A stretch of 64,000 nt of DNA, taken from NCBI RefSeq assembly GCF_003206615.1, contig NZ_PZJW01000007.1:62001-126000 (forward strand), given 5' to 3'. The position numbers were made by a program, and so were the translations under genes. Below the pieces are notes generated by a model. That model was not told the origin of the DNA and ran no database searches. It saw nothing but the letters and a program-made list of their open reading frames with translations. This document shows, piece by piece, positions 1 to 7,852 of the stretch. Source of the stretch: Salinicola acroporae. GTDB lineage: Bacteria > Pseudomonadota > Gammaproteobacteria > Pseudomonadales > Halomonadaceae. Position 1 is the stretch's first letter. Each line of letters opens with the position of its first letter.

Positions 1-420
1 CCGGAGGCGGCCCGCCGCATTGCGGTGGAGGTGCCGGAGCACCTGAAGATCCTGTCGATCTTCACCGACCTGTTCGACTGCTTCTTCCGTTTCCTCGCCG
101 AGATCCTGGTGGCCTCGAACCAGCTTGAGGAGGATGACTTCTGGCGGTTGGTGGCGTCTTGCGTGATCGACTACCAGCGCCGTCATCCGCAATTCGCCGA
201 CAAGTTCGCGCGCTTCGACCTGTTCGCGCCCGAGTTCACGCTGTCGTGCCTCAACCGCTTGCAGCTGCGCAACAACCGCCAGATGATCGATCTGGCCGAT
301 CCGTCGAAGAACCTGCAGTTCGCCGGCACGCTGGTCAATCCCATCGCCGCCTATCGGCCCTCGAGTGACAGTAACAATCAGGAGGCGGGAAAGACCGGGA
401 CGCTGACGACGACGAACTGA
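1..420 (+). CDS. IucA/IucC-family siderophore synthetase, C-terminal part (cut by window edge)
   Basis: The frame is open from base 1 and stops at TGA 418-420, giving about 139 residues of a protein whose beginning lies outside the window. The stretch around residues 90-115 (LNRLQLRNNRQM, then LADPSKNLQFAGTLVNP) is the conserved C-terminal signature of NIS siderophore synthetases of the IucA/IucC family, which use ATP to condense a carboxylate such as citrate with an amine or alcohol in the cytoplasm. The tail after NPIA is low-complexity. The Fur box and iron-type sigma gene just downstream fit an iron-acquisition locus. Which siderophore is made cannot be told from this fragment. Confidence 0.88.
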   Translation, partial: PEAARRIAVEVPEHLKILSIFTDLFDCFFRFLAEILVASNQLEEDDFWRLVASCVIDYQRRHPQFADKFARFDLFAPEFTLSCLNRLQLRNNRQMIDLADPSKNLQFAGTLVNPIAAYRPSSDSNNQEAGKTGTLTTTN

Positions 421-482
421 GCCAGCCGTTACGCGAAACACGTCACCACCGGGCGGCACGAGGTGCCCGGTGGCAACTTATT

Positions 483-501
483 GCTAATGATTCTCATTTT
501 T
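483..501 (+). promoter_or_regulatory. Fur box upstream of the ECF sigma gene
   Basis: The 19-mer GCTAATGATTCTCATTTTT matches 14 of 19 positions of the Fur consensus GATAATGATAATCATTATC, including the core AATGAT and TCATT. It lies about 47 bp before the sigma gene start and 63 bp after the synthetase stop. Iron-replete Fur would be expected to repress the sigma gene from here. Confidence 0.75.
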
Positions 502-547
502 GCCATGATCGCGACACTTTTGTCGTTCTGCCCGCGGGGCCGCCCTC

Positions 548-1060
548 ATGCGCGAAGCAATGTTCGAATCCCTCTACCGTCAACACCACCACGAGCTGCT
601 TGGCTTTCTCGATCGCCAACTCGGTTCTCGGGACCAGGCCGCCGATCTCTGCCATGACGCCTACCTGCGTCTGCTCGACGCGCCGGTACGCCGGGTGCTC
701 GACAATCCGCGCGCCTACCTCTTCCGTATCGCTCGCAACCTGCTGATCGATCATCGGCGCCGCCAGCATCCCGAACTGATCGCCATCGACGCCCTGGAGC
801 CGGTACTGGTCTGTCCGCGCGTCTGCCCGGAGACGGACGTATGCCAGCGGCAGTGTGTCCATCAGCTCACGCGAACGTTGGGCGCGCTCCCCGATCAGCT
901 GCGCGAGGCACTGATCTGGCATCGCCTGGAAGGGTTGACCCAGCGCGAGATCGGCCAGCGCCTCGGTGTCTCGGAGCGTATGGCGGGACGCTATATCGCC
1001 CAGGCGGTGACCCGCTGCCAGGACGAGCTGGAGATGCTGGACGGCGAGCCACGCCACTGA
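548..1060 (+). CDS. FecI-type ECF sigma factor (iron-starvation class), orphan
   Basis: 170-residue RNA polymerase sigma factor of the extracytoplasmic-function class. Region 2 spans about residues 8-75 (FESLYRQHHHELLGFL, then ARNLLIDHRRR) and region 4 about 110-162, with the helix-turn-helix LTQREIGQRLGVSERMAGRYI. The spacing and the H/R-rich region 2 resemble FecI and PvdS iron sigma factors. A Fur box lies just upstream. FecI factors are usually followed by a fecR anti-sigma gene and a TonB receptor; neither is here, so it may act like PvdS, controlled by iron alone or by a distant partner. The start at ATG 548 has a weak ribosome site; ATG 560, in frame, is an alternative. Confidence 0.88.
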   Translation: MREAMFESLYRQHHHELLGFLDRQLGSRDQAADLCHDAYLRLLDAPVRRVLDNPRAYLFRIARNLLIDHRRRQHPELIAIDALEPVLVCPRVCPETDVCQRQCVHQLTRTLGALPDQLREALIWHRLEGLTQREIGQRLGVSERMAGRYIAQAVTRCQDELEMLDGEPRH

Positions 1061-1078
1061 GGCCCGGTGATCGGCCAG

Positions 1079-1546
1079 TCAGCCTTCGGCCGACCGATGG
1101 CCGGCTCGGTCGGGATACCACGCCATGCCGATGGCATGCGTCAGCTCGAAACCGAACTGGGCGTAGAGCCGGTGGGCCTCGCCGTCTGCCAGCAGGCTGA
1201 CGAAGGCGTTTTCCGGCGCCTCGCGCAGAATATAGGCGCGGATCTCGGCCATGATCCGCTTGCCCAGGCCACGCCCCTGGTGTGCCGGCTGCACGGCGAT
1301 ATCCACCACTTGGTAGAAGCAACCGCCGTCGCCGACGACGCGGCCCATGCCCACCGTCTCGTTCCCCTCTTCCCCCTGATGGACGACCTGCACAGCAAAC
1401 AGGCTGCCGGGCAGGCCGCGTTCAGCACCGGCGGCACTGCGTGGGTTCATGCCGGCCTCGTGTCGAAGCCGCATATAGGTCTCGATATCGGGCGGTTCGA
1501 GAACCAGGCAATAGGCCTCGTCGTCATTGCAGGCTTCGTGTTTCAT
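1079..1546 (-). CDS. GNAT-family N-acetyltransferase
   Basis: 155-residue GNAT protein. The acetyl-CoA pyrophosphate-binding motif A is visible at about residues 82-100 (DIAVQPAHQGRGLGKRIM, with the Q-x-x-G-x-G core), and the C-terminal AHRLYAQFGFE is typical of motif B. The ATG (1546-1544) overlaps the TGA of the upstream 414-residue gene in an ATGA, so the two are translationally coupled and probably co-transcribed. The substrate cannot be predicted. A longer reading into the upstream gene is rejected because that stretch is coding in another frame. Confidence 0.85.
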   Translation of the reverse strand: MKHEACNDDEAYCLVLEPPDIETYMRLRHEAGMNPRSAAGAERGLPGSLFAVQVVHQGEEGNETVGMGRVVGDGGCFYQVVDIAVQPAHQGRGLGKRIMAEIRAYILREAPENAFVSLLADGEAHRLYAQFGFELTHAIGMAWYPDRAGHRSAEG

Positions 1547-2787
1547 AGCATGGGATCCGTTCTCGCATCGTTTTCCGGTCGAGACTGCAGTGTGCCATCG
1601 CCAGGCGAGCGTTGCCTTTTCATCAGCCATCGCGGCATTCCCGAGGTCGCTCTCAGCAACGGCACCAGTAGCCACAGCAACGGCGCCAGCAACCAGCGAT
1701 AGACGAACCGGACCACGACCAGCAGCGGCAACAGCACCACCATCCAGAGCAGAAACTGTCCCAGCCATACCGGCCAGCCCAGCCATCGCGAGACATTGGC
1801 ACCCAGCGCACTGACGAGACTGGGGTGACGCACGACCATGTAGGCCGTGCCGGTGATCGCGGCGACCTTGGCCGCCCGCGAAAGGCTGACGAAGCGACCG
1901 CCGCCGGCCAGTACGCCGCGTCCGGCGGCCCGCGCGCCCTGCCCCTCCACAGCGGCGCCGGCTCGCACCACCCGGCCGGCCCGCAGCACCTTGATCGCGC
2001 TGGCCATCACCAGCAGGTCGACACCCGCCCAGCCGATATCGGCCACCCCGATCGCCTCGCCGCGTCGCCACTGGCTCTCCAGGTCGCGCAGACCGCTGGT
2101 GAAGAGATCACCGAGGTCGCTCACCAGGCGCTCGCTCTGCAGCCATTGCACCTCGCCGCCGGGATCGACCACGAACTGCTGCAGAAAATCGTGGCCCTTG
2201 GCATCGAGAATGGCGATGGCGACCTGCCCACGGCGGGTGGGCGTCAATACCCTCTCGGCCGAATTCTCATTGCTTCTCGCCGAGGCTACGTCCTCGGCCT
2301 GGCTCGCGCTCTCGCCCTGGCCGGGAGAGACGTCCACGCCAGCATCGCTCGCGCCATCGTCCCACCAGCGCGCCAACCGTTCGCTCGCCGCACGGTAGTG
2401 GGTGCCCAACCAGTGCTGCGCCCGCAGCGTGGCAATATCGTGATCGCGGTAATAGACCACCGGCAGCACCGCATCCGCCCCGTAGCGCACCAGCACCCGC
2501 TGGAACGCTGGATCGAGTCCGTAATCGAGCAGTGCCGATCGCGCCAGATCACCGTGGTTCTGGATCGCCAGCCAAGCGCTGGTCCACAACGCCGGCTCGT
2601 CGGCATAGCTCAGGAAGAGCGCATTGATCGCCGGCGACTCCCCGGCCAGCCCATCGTCCAGCGACGGCAGGGCCCGCTGCGTCTCCAGTTTCACCAACCG
2701 CGGTTCGAACGGTTCGTGGGAAGCGACGGCGGACAGCGCGCCCGCGCCGACGAGCGCGAACAGCAGGATCAACAACCACGGTTTCAC
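1543..2787 (-). CDS. Unrecognised exported or membrane-anchored protein
   Basis: 414-residue protein that I do not recognise. An N-terminal hydrophobic segment (residues 1-20, MKPWLLILLFALVGAGALSA) looks like a signal peptide or anchor. A soluble region follows to about residue 240, with an acidic stretch near 140-170, then hydrophobic segments near 255-330 and a strong hydrophobic block near 338-380 just before a basic C-terminal tail. The GTG start (2787-2785) is preceded by AAGGAG (2802-2797) nine bases away, a good ribosome site. It is coupled to the GNAT gene behind it, which hints at a joint role. A 20-bp tandem repeat array covers its 5' leader and the start codon. Confidence 0.7.
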   Translation of the reverse strand: MKPWLLILLFALVGAGALSAVASHEPFEPRLVKLETQRALPSLDDGLAGESPAINALFLSYADEPALWTSAWLAIQNHGDLARSALLDYGLDPAFQRVLVRYGADAVLPVVYYRDHDIATLRAQHWLGTHYRAASERLARWWDDGASDAGVDVSPGQGESASQAEDVASARSNENSAERVLTPTRRGQVAIAILDAKGHDFLQQFVVDPGGEVQWLQSERLVSDLGDLFTSGLRDLESQWRRGEAIGVADIGWAGVDLLVMASAIKVLRAGRVVRAGAAVEGQGARAAGRGVLAGGGRFVSLSRAAKVAAITGTAYMVVRHPSLVSALGANVSRWLGWPVWLGQFLLWMVVLLPLLVVVRFVYRWLLAPLLWLLVPLLRATSGMPRWLMKRQRSPGDGTLQSRPENDARTDPML

Positions 2788-2903
2788 GGGCTCACGCTCC
2801 TTATCATGGGTCCACCCATCTCTTCATCGTTCCACGCTGCTCTTCATGGGTCCACGCCCCTCTTCATGAATTCACGCTTCTCTTCGTGGATTCACACTCC
2901 TCG
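2784..2903. repeat. 20-bp tandem repeat array, six degenerate units
   Basis: Six head-to-tail 20-bp units begin at 2784, 2804, 2824, 2844, 2864 and 2884, with consensus near TCATGGGTCCACGCCTCTCT. Units 2 and 4 are nearly identical; the outer units are more diverged. Unit 1 contains the GTG start of the 414-residue gene, so the array is its 5' leader. Read on the minus strand each unit offers an ATG-like triplet and a purine run. Because 20 is not a multiple of three, the array is not a repeated peptide. Confidence 0.85.
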
Positions 2904-3036
2904 GAGACGGCTGGTCGGCAGGCAGGGAAGCCGCCAGACGATAAACGGCGACAACTGTCTTTGATAACCGTTCGTATTTGAATTAGGATTGCATTCCGTC
3001 ACGTGACCCACCACTCACCGCGAGGTTGCCCCGGCC

Positions 3037-3804
3037 ATGTTCGAAGTCCAGTCGGCGAGCTTCGAGATTGCGGGCAAGGCGCTGCTCTCTCCCATCGATT
3101 TCACCTTCGGTGAAGGCCAGGTCTATGGCCTGATCGGGCACAACGGTTCCGGCAAGTCGACACTGCTGAAGCTGCTCGCGCAACAACAGCCGGTAAGCCA
3201 GGGCAATATCCGGCTCGATGGCCGGCCGCTGTCGCACTGGAAGCCCCGCGAGTTCGCCCGCCACGTCGCCTACCTGCCGCAACATCTGCCCAGCGCGGAG
3301 AACCTCACCTGCCGCGAACTGATCGGTTTCGGCCGCTACCCCTGGCACGGCCTGCTGGGTCGGCTCAACGGCCACGACCATCAGCAGATCGAGCGTGCCA
3401 TCGCCCTGACCCACACCGAAGCCTTCGCCGACCGCTTGGTCGATACCCTCTCCGGCGGCGAGCGGCAACGGGTCTGGCTGGCCATGCTGCTGGCCCAGGG
3501 TAGCCGCTACCTGTTGCTCGACGAGCCGCTCGCGGCGCTCGACATCGCCCATCAGGTCGAAGTGCTGGCGCTGGTGCGCAAGCTCTGTCGCGAGCTGGGG
3601 CTCGGCGTGATCATCGTGCTCCACGACGTCAACATGGCCGCGCGCTACTGCGATCATCTGGTCGCGCTGCACAGCGGCAAGTTGCTTGCCGAAGGCGCAC
3701 CCGCCAGCATGATGAACGATACCAACCTGGAAGCCATCTACGGCATCCCCATGCGGGTCATGAACCACCCCGCCGACGCCTGTCCCATCGCGGTACTGCA
3801 GTAG
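3037..3804 (+). CDS. Iron-siderophore ABC transporter ATP-binding protein, FhuC/FecE-like
   Basis: 255-residue ATPase with all nucleotide-binding motifs: Walker A GHNGSGKST at 34-42, Q-loop near 82, signature LSGGE at 138-142, Walker B YLLLDEP at 158-164 and the switch histidine in LHDVNMA near 196. Features such as ENLTCRELIGFGRYPW are typical of FhuC/FecE-type ATPases that energise import of ferric siderophores through a FecCD-type permease. No permease or binding protein is adjacent, so this ATPase is separated from its partners or they lie outside the window. A weak Fur-like sequence upstream did not reach a convincing score. Confidence 0.87.
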   Translation: MFEVQSASFEIAGKALLSPIDFTFGEGQVYGLIGHNGSGKSTLLKLLAQQQPVSQGNIRLDGRPLSHWKPREFARHVAYLPQHLPSAENLTCRELIGFGRYPWHGLLGRLNGHDHQQIERAIALTHTEAFADRLVDTLSGGERQRVWLAMLLAQGSRYLLLDEPLAALDIAHQVEVLALVRKLCRELGLGVIIVLHDVNMAARYCDHLVALHSGKLLAEGAPASMMNDTNLEAIYGIPMRVMNHPADACPIAVLQ

Positions 3805-3951
3805 ACGGCCATCGCCGCTGTCACCATGATACCCATCGTTTCCTGACATGGGGCTTGCCGGTTAGCGATAGCACTGGACCCTCGCAGGCGGACCAAGGAT
3901 GCTAATCTCCAGGCTTTGCCTTCCGATTCGCCTCCTGTCTGCGAGCTTGTC

Positions 3952-5703
3952 ATGCTGCAACCCGTTTCCCGCCAGAGCGACCTGACCCTCGAACCCGAGC
4001 AGACGCCGCCACGCCCGGCGGATGTCAGCACCTTCGCCCCGCTGGGCGTCCCCGCCTTCCGGATGATCTGGATCGCCAACCTGTTCGCCAACCTCGGCTT
4101 GTGGGCGCAGTCGGTGGCGGCGGCCTGGGTGGTGACCTCGAACGACGGTGGCGCAGTGGCAGTGGCGATGATCCAGGTTGCGGCGGCGCTGCCGCTGGTG
4201 CTGATGTCGATTGTCACCGGCGTGATCGCCGACAACTACGATCGCCGCAAGGTGATGCTGTTCGGGTTGGGCATCGAGGTGCTGGGCGGGCTGTTCGTCA
4301 CCGCGATCGCCTTCCTGGAGCTGCTCTCGCCGGCGCTGCTGATCGCCTCGATCCTGTGCGTCTCCATCGGCGGCGCGATCACCACCCCGGCCTGGCAGGC
4401 GGCGGTCAACGAGCAGGTGCCGCGCAATCTGGTCTCGAGCGCGGTGCTGCTCAACAGCGTCAACTACAACGCCGCCCGCGCCATCGGGCCGGCCATCGGC
4501 GGCCTGCTGCTGGCGGCGGTGGGTCCGGCCTGGATATTCCTGCTCAACGTGCTCTGCTTCTGCGGGCTGATCGCCGCGCTGTGGCACTGGAAGCGCGCCG
4601 TGTTGCCCAAGTCGCAGCCGCCGGAGCGGCTGTGGGAAGGGGTCAAGGCCGCGCTGCATTTCGTCCAGTACTCCAGTGTCACCCGGCTGGTGATGATGCG
4701 CTCGTTCATCTTCGGCATCTCCGCCAGCGCGCTATGGGCGCTGCTGCCGCTGCTGGCCCATCAGCATCCCAGCGGCAGCGCCTCGCTCTACGGTTACATG
4801 CTCGGCGGCCTCGGAATCGGTGCCATCGCCGGCAGCACCCTGGTCAACCGGGCGCGCCAGCGGGTCGGCAGCAGCCGACTGATCAGTTTTTCCGCCATGC
4901 TGCTGGGGCTGGTGATGCTGGCGCTGGGCGGTCTCGATACGCTGTGGGTGCTGTTCCCGGCACTCATCGTCGGCGGCAGTTGCTGGATCGCGGCGGTGGC
5001 TTCCTACAACTCCTCGGTACAGATCCTGGTGCCGGACTGGGTCAAGGCGCGGGCGCTGGCGCTGTATCAGACTGCGCTCTACGCCGGGCTGACCCTGGGT
5101 TCGCTGCTATGGGGACAACTGGCCGAGGGGCTGGGCGTGCAGATGGCGCTGATGCTGGCCGGCGGATTGCTGATCGTCTCGGCGCTGCTGCTGCTTCCTT
5201 CCAAGCTGCCGAACCTGGACGCCGGCGATCTGATCGAGGCGCCGGAGGCCCACACCGATCGGCCCGATTTCGAGTTCAACCCGGCGCGGGGCTCGGTGAT
5301 GGTGACCGTCGAGTACCGCATCGATGGTGACCATCTGCGGGAATTCGCCCGTGCCGTCCGCCCGCTGCGCCGGCTGCGGCTGCGCAACGGCGCCAAGCGC
5401 TGGTCGCTCTATCGGGATATCGTCGATCGCGACCTGTGGCAGGAGGTCTTCCTGGTGCCCAACTGGCTGCAGCATCTACGCATGCTGGATCGGTTGACCC
5501 TGGCCGACCGCGCCATCATCGACCGGGTCACCGCGCTGCACAGCGGCCCGGAGGCACCGCGCCTGCGCCACGGCGTCAGCTATCGCTCGTCGCGACACGC
5601 CCAACCGGCGTTGACGCCACACCAGACCGAACCGCCCGCCGAGAAGCCGGCCGATGCCCACTCGCTGGCTGCAACCGCGCCGTGGCCCCAGGAGAGAACA
5701 TGA
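3952..5703 (+). CDS. MFS_3 (EntS-like) exporter with C-terminal antibiotic-monooxygenase-like domain
   Basis: 583-residue membrane protein. Residues about 25-430 form a major facilitator with the inter-helix motif VIADNYDRRKVM near 95 and about 12 hydrophobic segments. It belongs to the MFS_3 group that includes the enterobactin exporter EntS. A soluble C-terminal region (about 445-545, starting MVTVEYRIDGDHLREF) resembles the small dimeric alpha-beta barrel often attached to this subfamily. The location among siderophore genes supports siderophore export, but other small-molecule export is possible. I chose ATG 3952 over the in-frame TTG at 3916. The stop overlaps the next start in an ATGA, coupling it to the helicase gene. 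Confidence 0.8.
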   Translation: MLQPVSRQSDLTLEPEQTPPRPADVSTFAPLGVPAFRMIWIANLFANLGLWAQSVAAAWVVTSNDGGAVAVAMIQVAAALPLVLMSIVTGVIADNYDRRKVMLFGLGIEVLGGLFVTAIAFLELLSPALLIASILCVSIGGAITTPAWQAAVNEQVPRNLVSSAVLLNSVNYNAARAIGPAIGGLLLAAVGPAWIFLLNVLCFCGLIAALWHWKRAVLPKSQPPERLWEGVKAALHFVQYSSVTRLVMMRSFIFGISASALWALLPLLAHQHPSGSASLYGYMLGGLGIGAIAGSTLVNRARQRVGSSRLISFSAMLLGLVMLALGGLDTLWVLFPALIVGGSCWIAAVASYNSSVQILVPDWVKARALALYQTALYAGLTLGSLLWGQLAEGLGVQMALMLAGGLLIVSALLLLPSKLPNLDAGDLIEAPEAHTDRPDFEFNPARGSVMVTVEYRIDGDHLREFARAVRPLRRLRLRNGAKRWSLYRDIVDRDLWQEVFLVPNWLQHLRMLDRLTLADRAIIDRVTALHSGPEAPRLRHGVSYRSSRHAQPALTPHQTEPPAEKPADAHSLAATAPWPQERT

Positions 5704-7733
5704 CCCAGGCCAACATCCAGGGCGCCCGCGAAACCCTGCTCGACGTATTCGGCTTCGCAGACTTTCGCGGCGGCCAGGAGGCCGTCGTCGAGCGCGTCAT
5801 CGCCGGTCGCTCCACCGCGGCGATCTTCGCCACCGGCGCCGGCAAGTCACTCTGCTATCAGTTGCCGGCGCTGCATCTGCCACATCTCACGCTGGTGGTC
5901 TCGCCGCTGCTGGCGTTGATGCAGGACCAGTTGGCGTTTCTCCAGCGCCACGGCGTGGCGGCCGCGAGCCTCGATTCGACCCAGGATCGCGATACCGTCC
6001 GCGAGATCATGGAGCGCGCCCGGCGCGGCGAGCTGAAGATCCTGATGGTGTCGGTGGAGCGGCTCAAGAACGAGCGCTTTCGGCACTTCCTGCGTCAGGT
6101 GGCGATTTCGCTACTGGTCATCGACGAAGCGCACTGCATCTCCGAGTGGGGCCATAATTTCCGGCCCGACTACCTGAAACTGCCGGATTACCAGCGCGAG
6201 TTCGGCATCCCCCAGGCGCTGCTGCTGACCGCCACCGCCACACCCGCGGTGATCGACGACATGCGCGCCAAGTTCGCCATCGCCGAGGACGATGTCGTCA
6301 CCACCGGCTTCTATCGCAACAACCTGGAGCTGCTGGTCCAGCCGGTAGAGACCGACAGCCGCCTCCCCGCACTGGTCGAATGGCTGGCGCCGCAACGCGC
6401 ACCACAACAGCAATCGTCCACCATCATCTACGTCACGCTGCAGCAGACCGCCGAGTCGGTGGCGAAGGCGCTGGCGAACCAGGGCTTTGCAGCGCGCGCC
6501 TATCACGCCGGCCTCGACAGCGAGACCCGGGACCGGATCCAGCAGGGCTTCATGGAGGGCGAGATTCCCTGCATCGTCGCTACCATCGCCTTCGGCATGG
6601 GGATCGACAAGGGCGATATCCGCAACGTCATCCACTACGACCTGCCCAAGTCGATCGAGAACTACAGCCAGGAGATCGGCCGCGCCGGACGTGACGGCAA
6701 ACCGTCGCGCTGCCTGATGCTGGCCGGTCGGGACGGCCTGCGGGTGCTCGAGAACTTCGTTTACGGCGACGCGCCGGAACGCGAGGGTATCCGCCACGTG
6801 CTCGGCGAGATCGCCGACGCCGGCCGGCAGCCGGCGCGCCAGTGGCCGGTGCTGCTCAACGCGCTCTCCCGCGACAGCAACGTCCGTCTGCTGCCGTTGA
6901 AGACGCTGCTGGTCCGGCTCGAGATGCACGGCGTCATCGCGCCCCGCTTCGCCTACCTGGCCGAGTATCGACTGCGCTATCTCGACGAGACCGCCGACCT
7001 GGTCGCGCGCTTCGAGGGCGAGCGCGCCGACTTCGTGCGCCTGCTGATCGACAACATCGCCATCGCCAGGACCTGGGGAACGGTGGATTTCGAGCGACTT
7101 CATCAGGCCGGCGCAGCGGCGGGTATCGATGCCTCGCGCTCGAGGGTCATCGCCGCCCTGGAGTACTTCCAGGACAAGGGCTGGGTGGTGCTGGAAGGCA
7201 AACGCATGACCGACGTCTACGAGGTCCGCCAGCCCGAATTCGATATCGACGCGCTCGCCGATCGACTGCTGGCGGAGAGCCAATCCCGGGAGCAGGCGGA
7301 GATCGACCGCCTCCAGGCCATGCTGGACCTGTTCGAATCGGAAACCTGCCTGACCCGGCGACTCGCCGCCTACTTCGGCGATACCCGATTCAAGCACGGT
7401 GGCGCCCCGGCGGATCGCAGTCAGGCCGCCCAAGGCTGCGGCCACTGCTCGGTCTGCCACGGCCATGTCGCGCGTCTGCCAGGAGCGCCGCCGTTGCCCG
7501 AGCTGACCGATGCCGACTTTACCCGCCAGGCCGGGCCGTTCATCGAACGCCATCGCGAACAGCTCGGGACCTTGCCCGGCGCGCAGCGCATCGCTCATTT
7601 CCTGTGTGGGCTGTCGATGCCGGTGTTCACACCACTCAAGGCGCGGCAGTTGAACGGCTTCGGCGTCCACGAGCAGCGCCCCTACCCCGACGTCAGGGCG
7701 TGGATCGAGGAACGGATGGCCCAACCAGGCTGA
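5700..7733 (+). CDS. RecQ-family ATP-dependent DNA helicase
   Basis: 677-residue superfamily 2 helicase. Walker A TGAGKS is at 45-50, motif II DEAHCISEWGHNFRPDY at 142-158 (DEAH plus the RecQ aromatic-rich loop), motif III TATATP near 178 and motif VI QEIGRAGRDG near 324-333. The RecQ zinc site is present as a Cys before RRLAAYFGD and the CGHCSVC cluster near 580. No clear HRDC domain is seen; the last 80 residues form another conserved-looking tail. The enzyme should unwind branched DNA with 3'-5' polarity. Its ATG sits in the stop of the exporter gene, and the SOS-boxed repair operon follows 119 bp downstream. Confidence 0.9.
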   Translation: MTQANIQGARETLLDVFGFADFRGGQEAVVERVIAGRSTAAIFATGAGKSLCYQLPALHLPHLTLVVSPLLALMQDQLAFLQRHGVAAASLDSTQDRDTVREIMERARRGELKILMVSVERLKNERFRHFLRQVAISLLVIDEAHCISEWGHNFRPDYLKLPDYQREFGIPQALLLTATATPAVIDDMRAKFAIAEDDVVTTGFYRNNLELLVQPVETDSRLPALVEWLAPQRAPQQQSSTIIYVTLQQTAESVAKALANQGFAARAYHAGLDSETRDRIQQGFMEGEIPCIVATIAFGMGIDKGDIRNVIHYDLPKSIENYSQEIGRAGRDGKPSRCLMLAGRDGLRVLENFVYGDAPEREGIRHVLGEIADAGRQPARQWPVLLNALSRDSNVRLLPLKTLLVRLEMHGVIAPRFAYLAEYRLRYLDETADLVARFEGERADFVRLLIDNIAIARTWGTVDFERLHQAGAAAGIDASRSRVIAALEYFQDKGWVVLEGKRMTDVYEVRQPEFDIDALADRLLAESQSREQAEIDRLQAMLDLFESETCLTRRLAAYFGDTRFKHGGAPADRSQAAQGCGHCSVCHGHVARLPGAPPLPELTDADFTRQAGPFIERHREQLGTLPGAQRIAHFLCGLSMPVFTPLKARQLNGFGVHEQRPYPDVRAWIEERMAQPG

Positions 7734-7800
7734 GCGCTTAGCCTCTCCAGCGTCGATGCCCGCCTCGGATTCGGCAATCCACCTTGTCGATCTCGACAAT

Positions 7801-7832
7801 CTCGAATACTGTATATTAAGACAGTATTCGAG
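7801..7832 (+). promoter_or_regulatory. LexA (SOS) box within a longer perfect inverted repeat
   Basis: Bases 7807-7826 read TACTGTATATTAAGACAGTA, matching the LexA consensus at 17 of 20 positions with intact CTGT-N8-ACAG. The symmetry extends outward: CTCGAATACTGT (7801-7812) and ACAGTATTCGAG (7821-7832) are perfect 12-bp arms around 8 bp. The ATG of the radical SAM gene follows 20 bp later, so the site should overlap the promoter and make the operon damage-inducible. Confidence 0.88.
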
Positions 7833-7852
7833 ATGGGTCACAGGATTGCCGC

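Noticed and set aside
2784-2903. CRISPR array
   Set aside because: The 20-bp units are contiguous without unique spacers and no cas genes are near; it is a plain tandem repeat.
2961-2979. Possible Fur box before the FhuC-like gene
   Set aside because: Only about 8 of 19 positions match the consensus, close to chance in an AT-rich leader.
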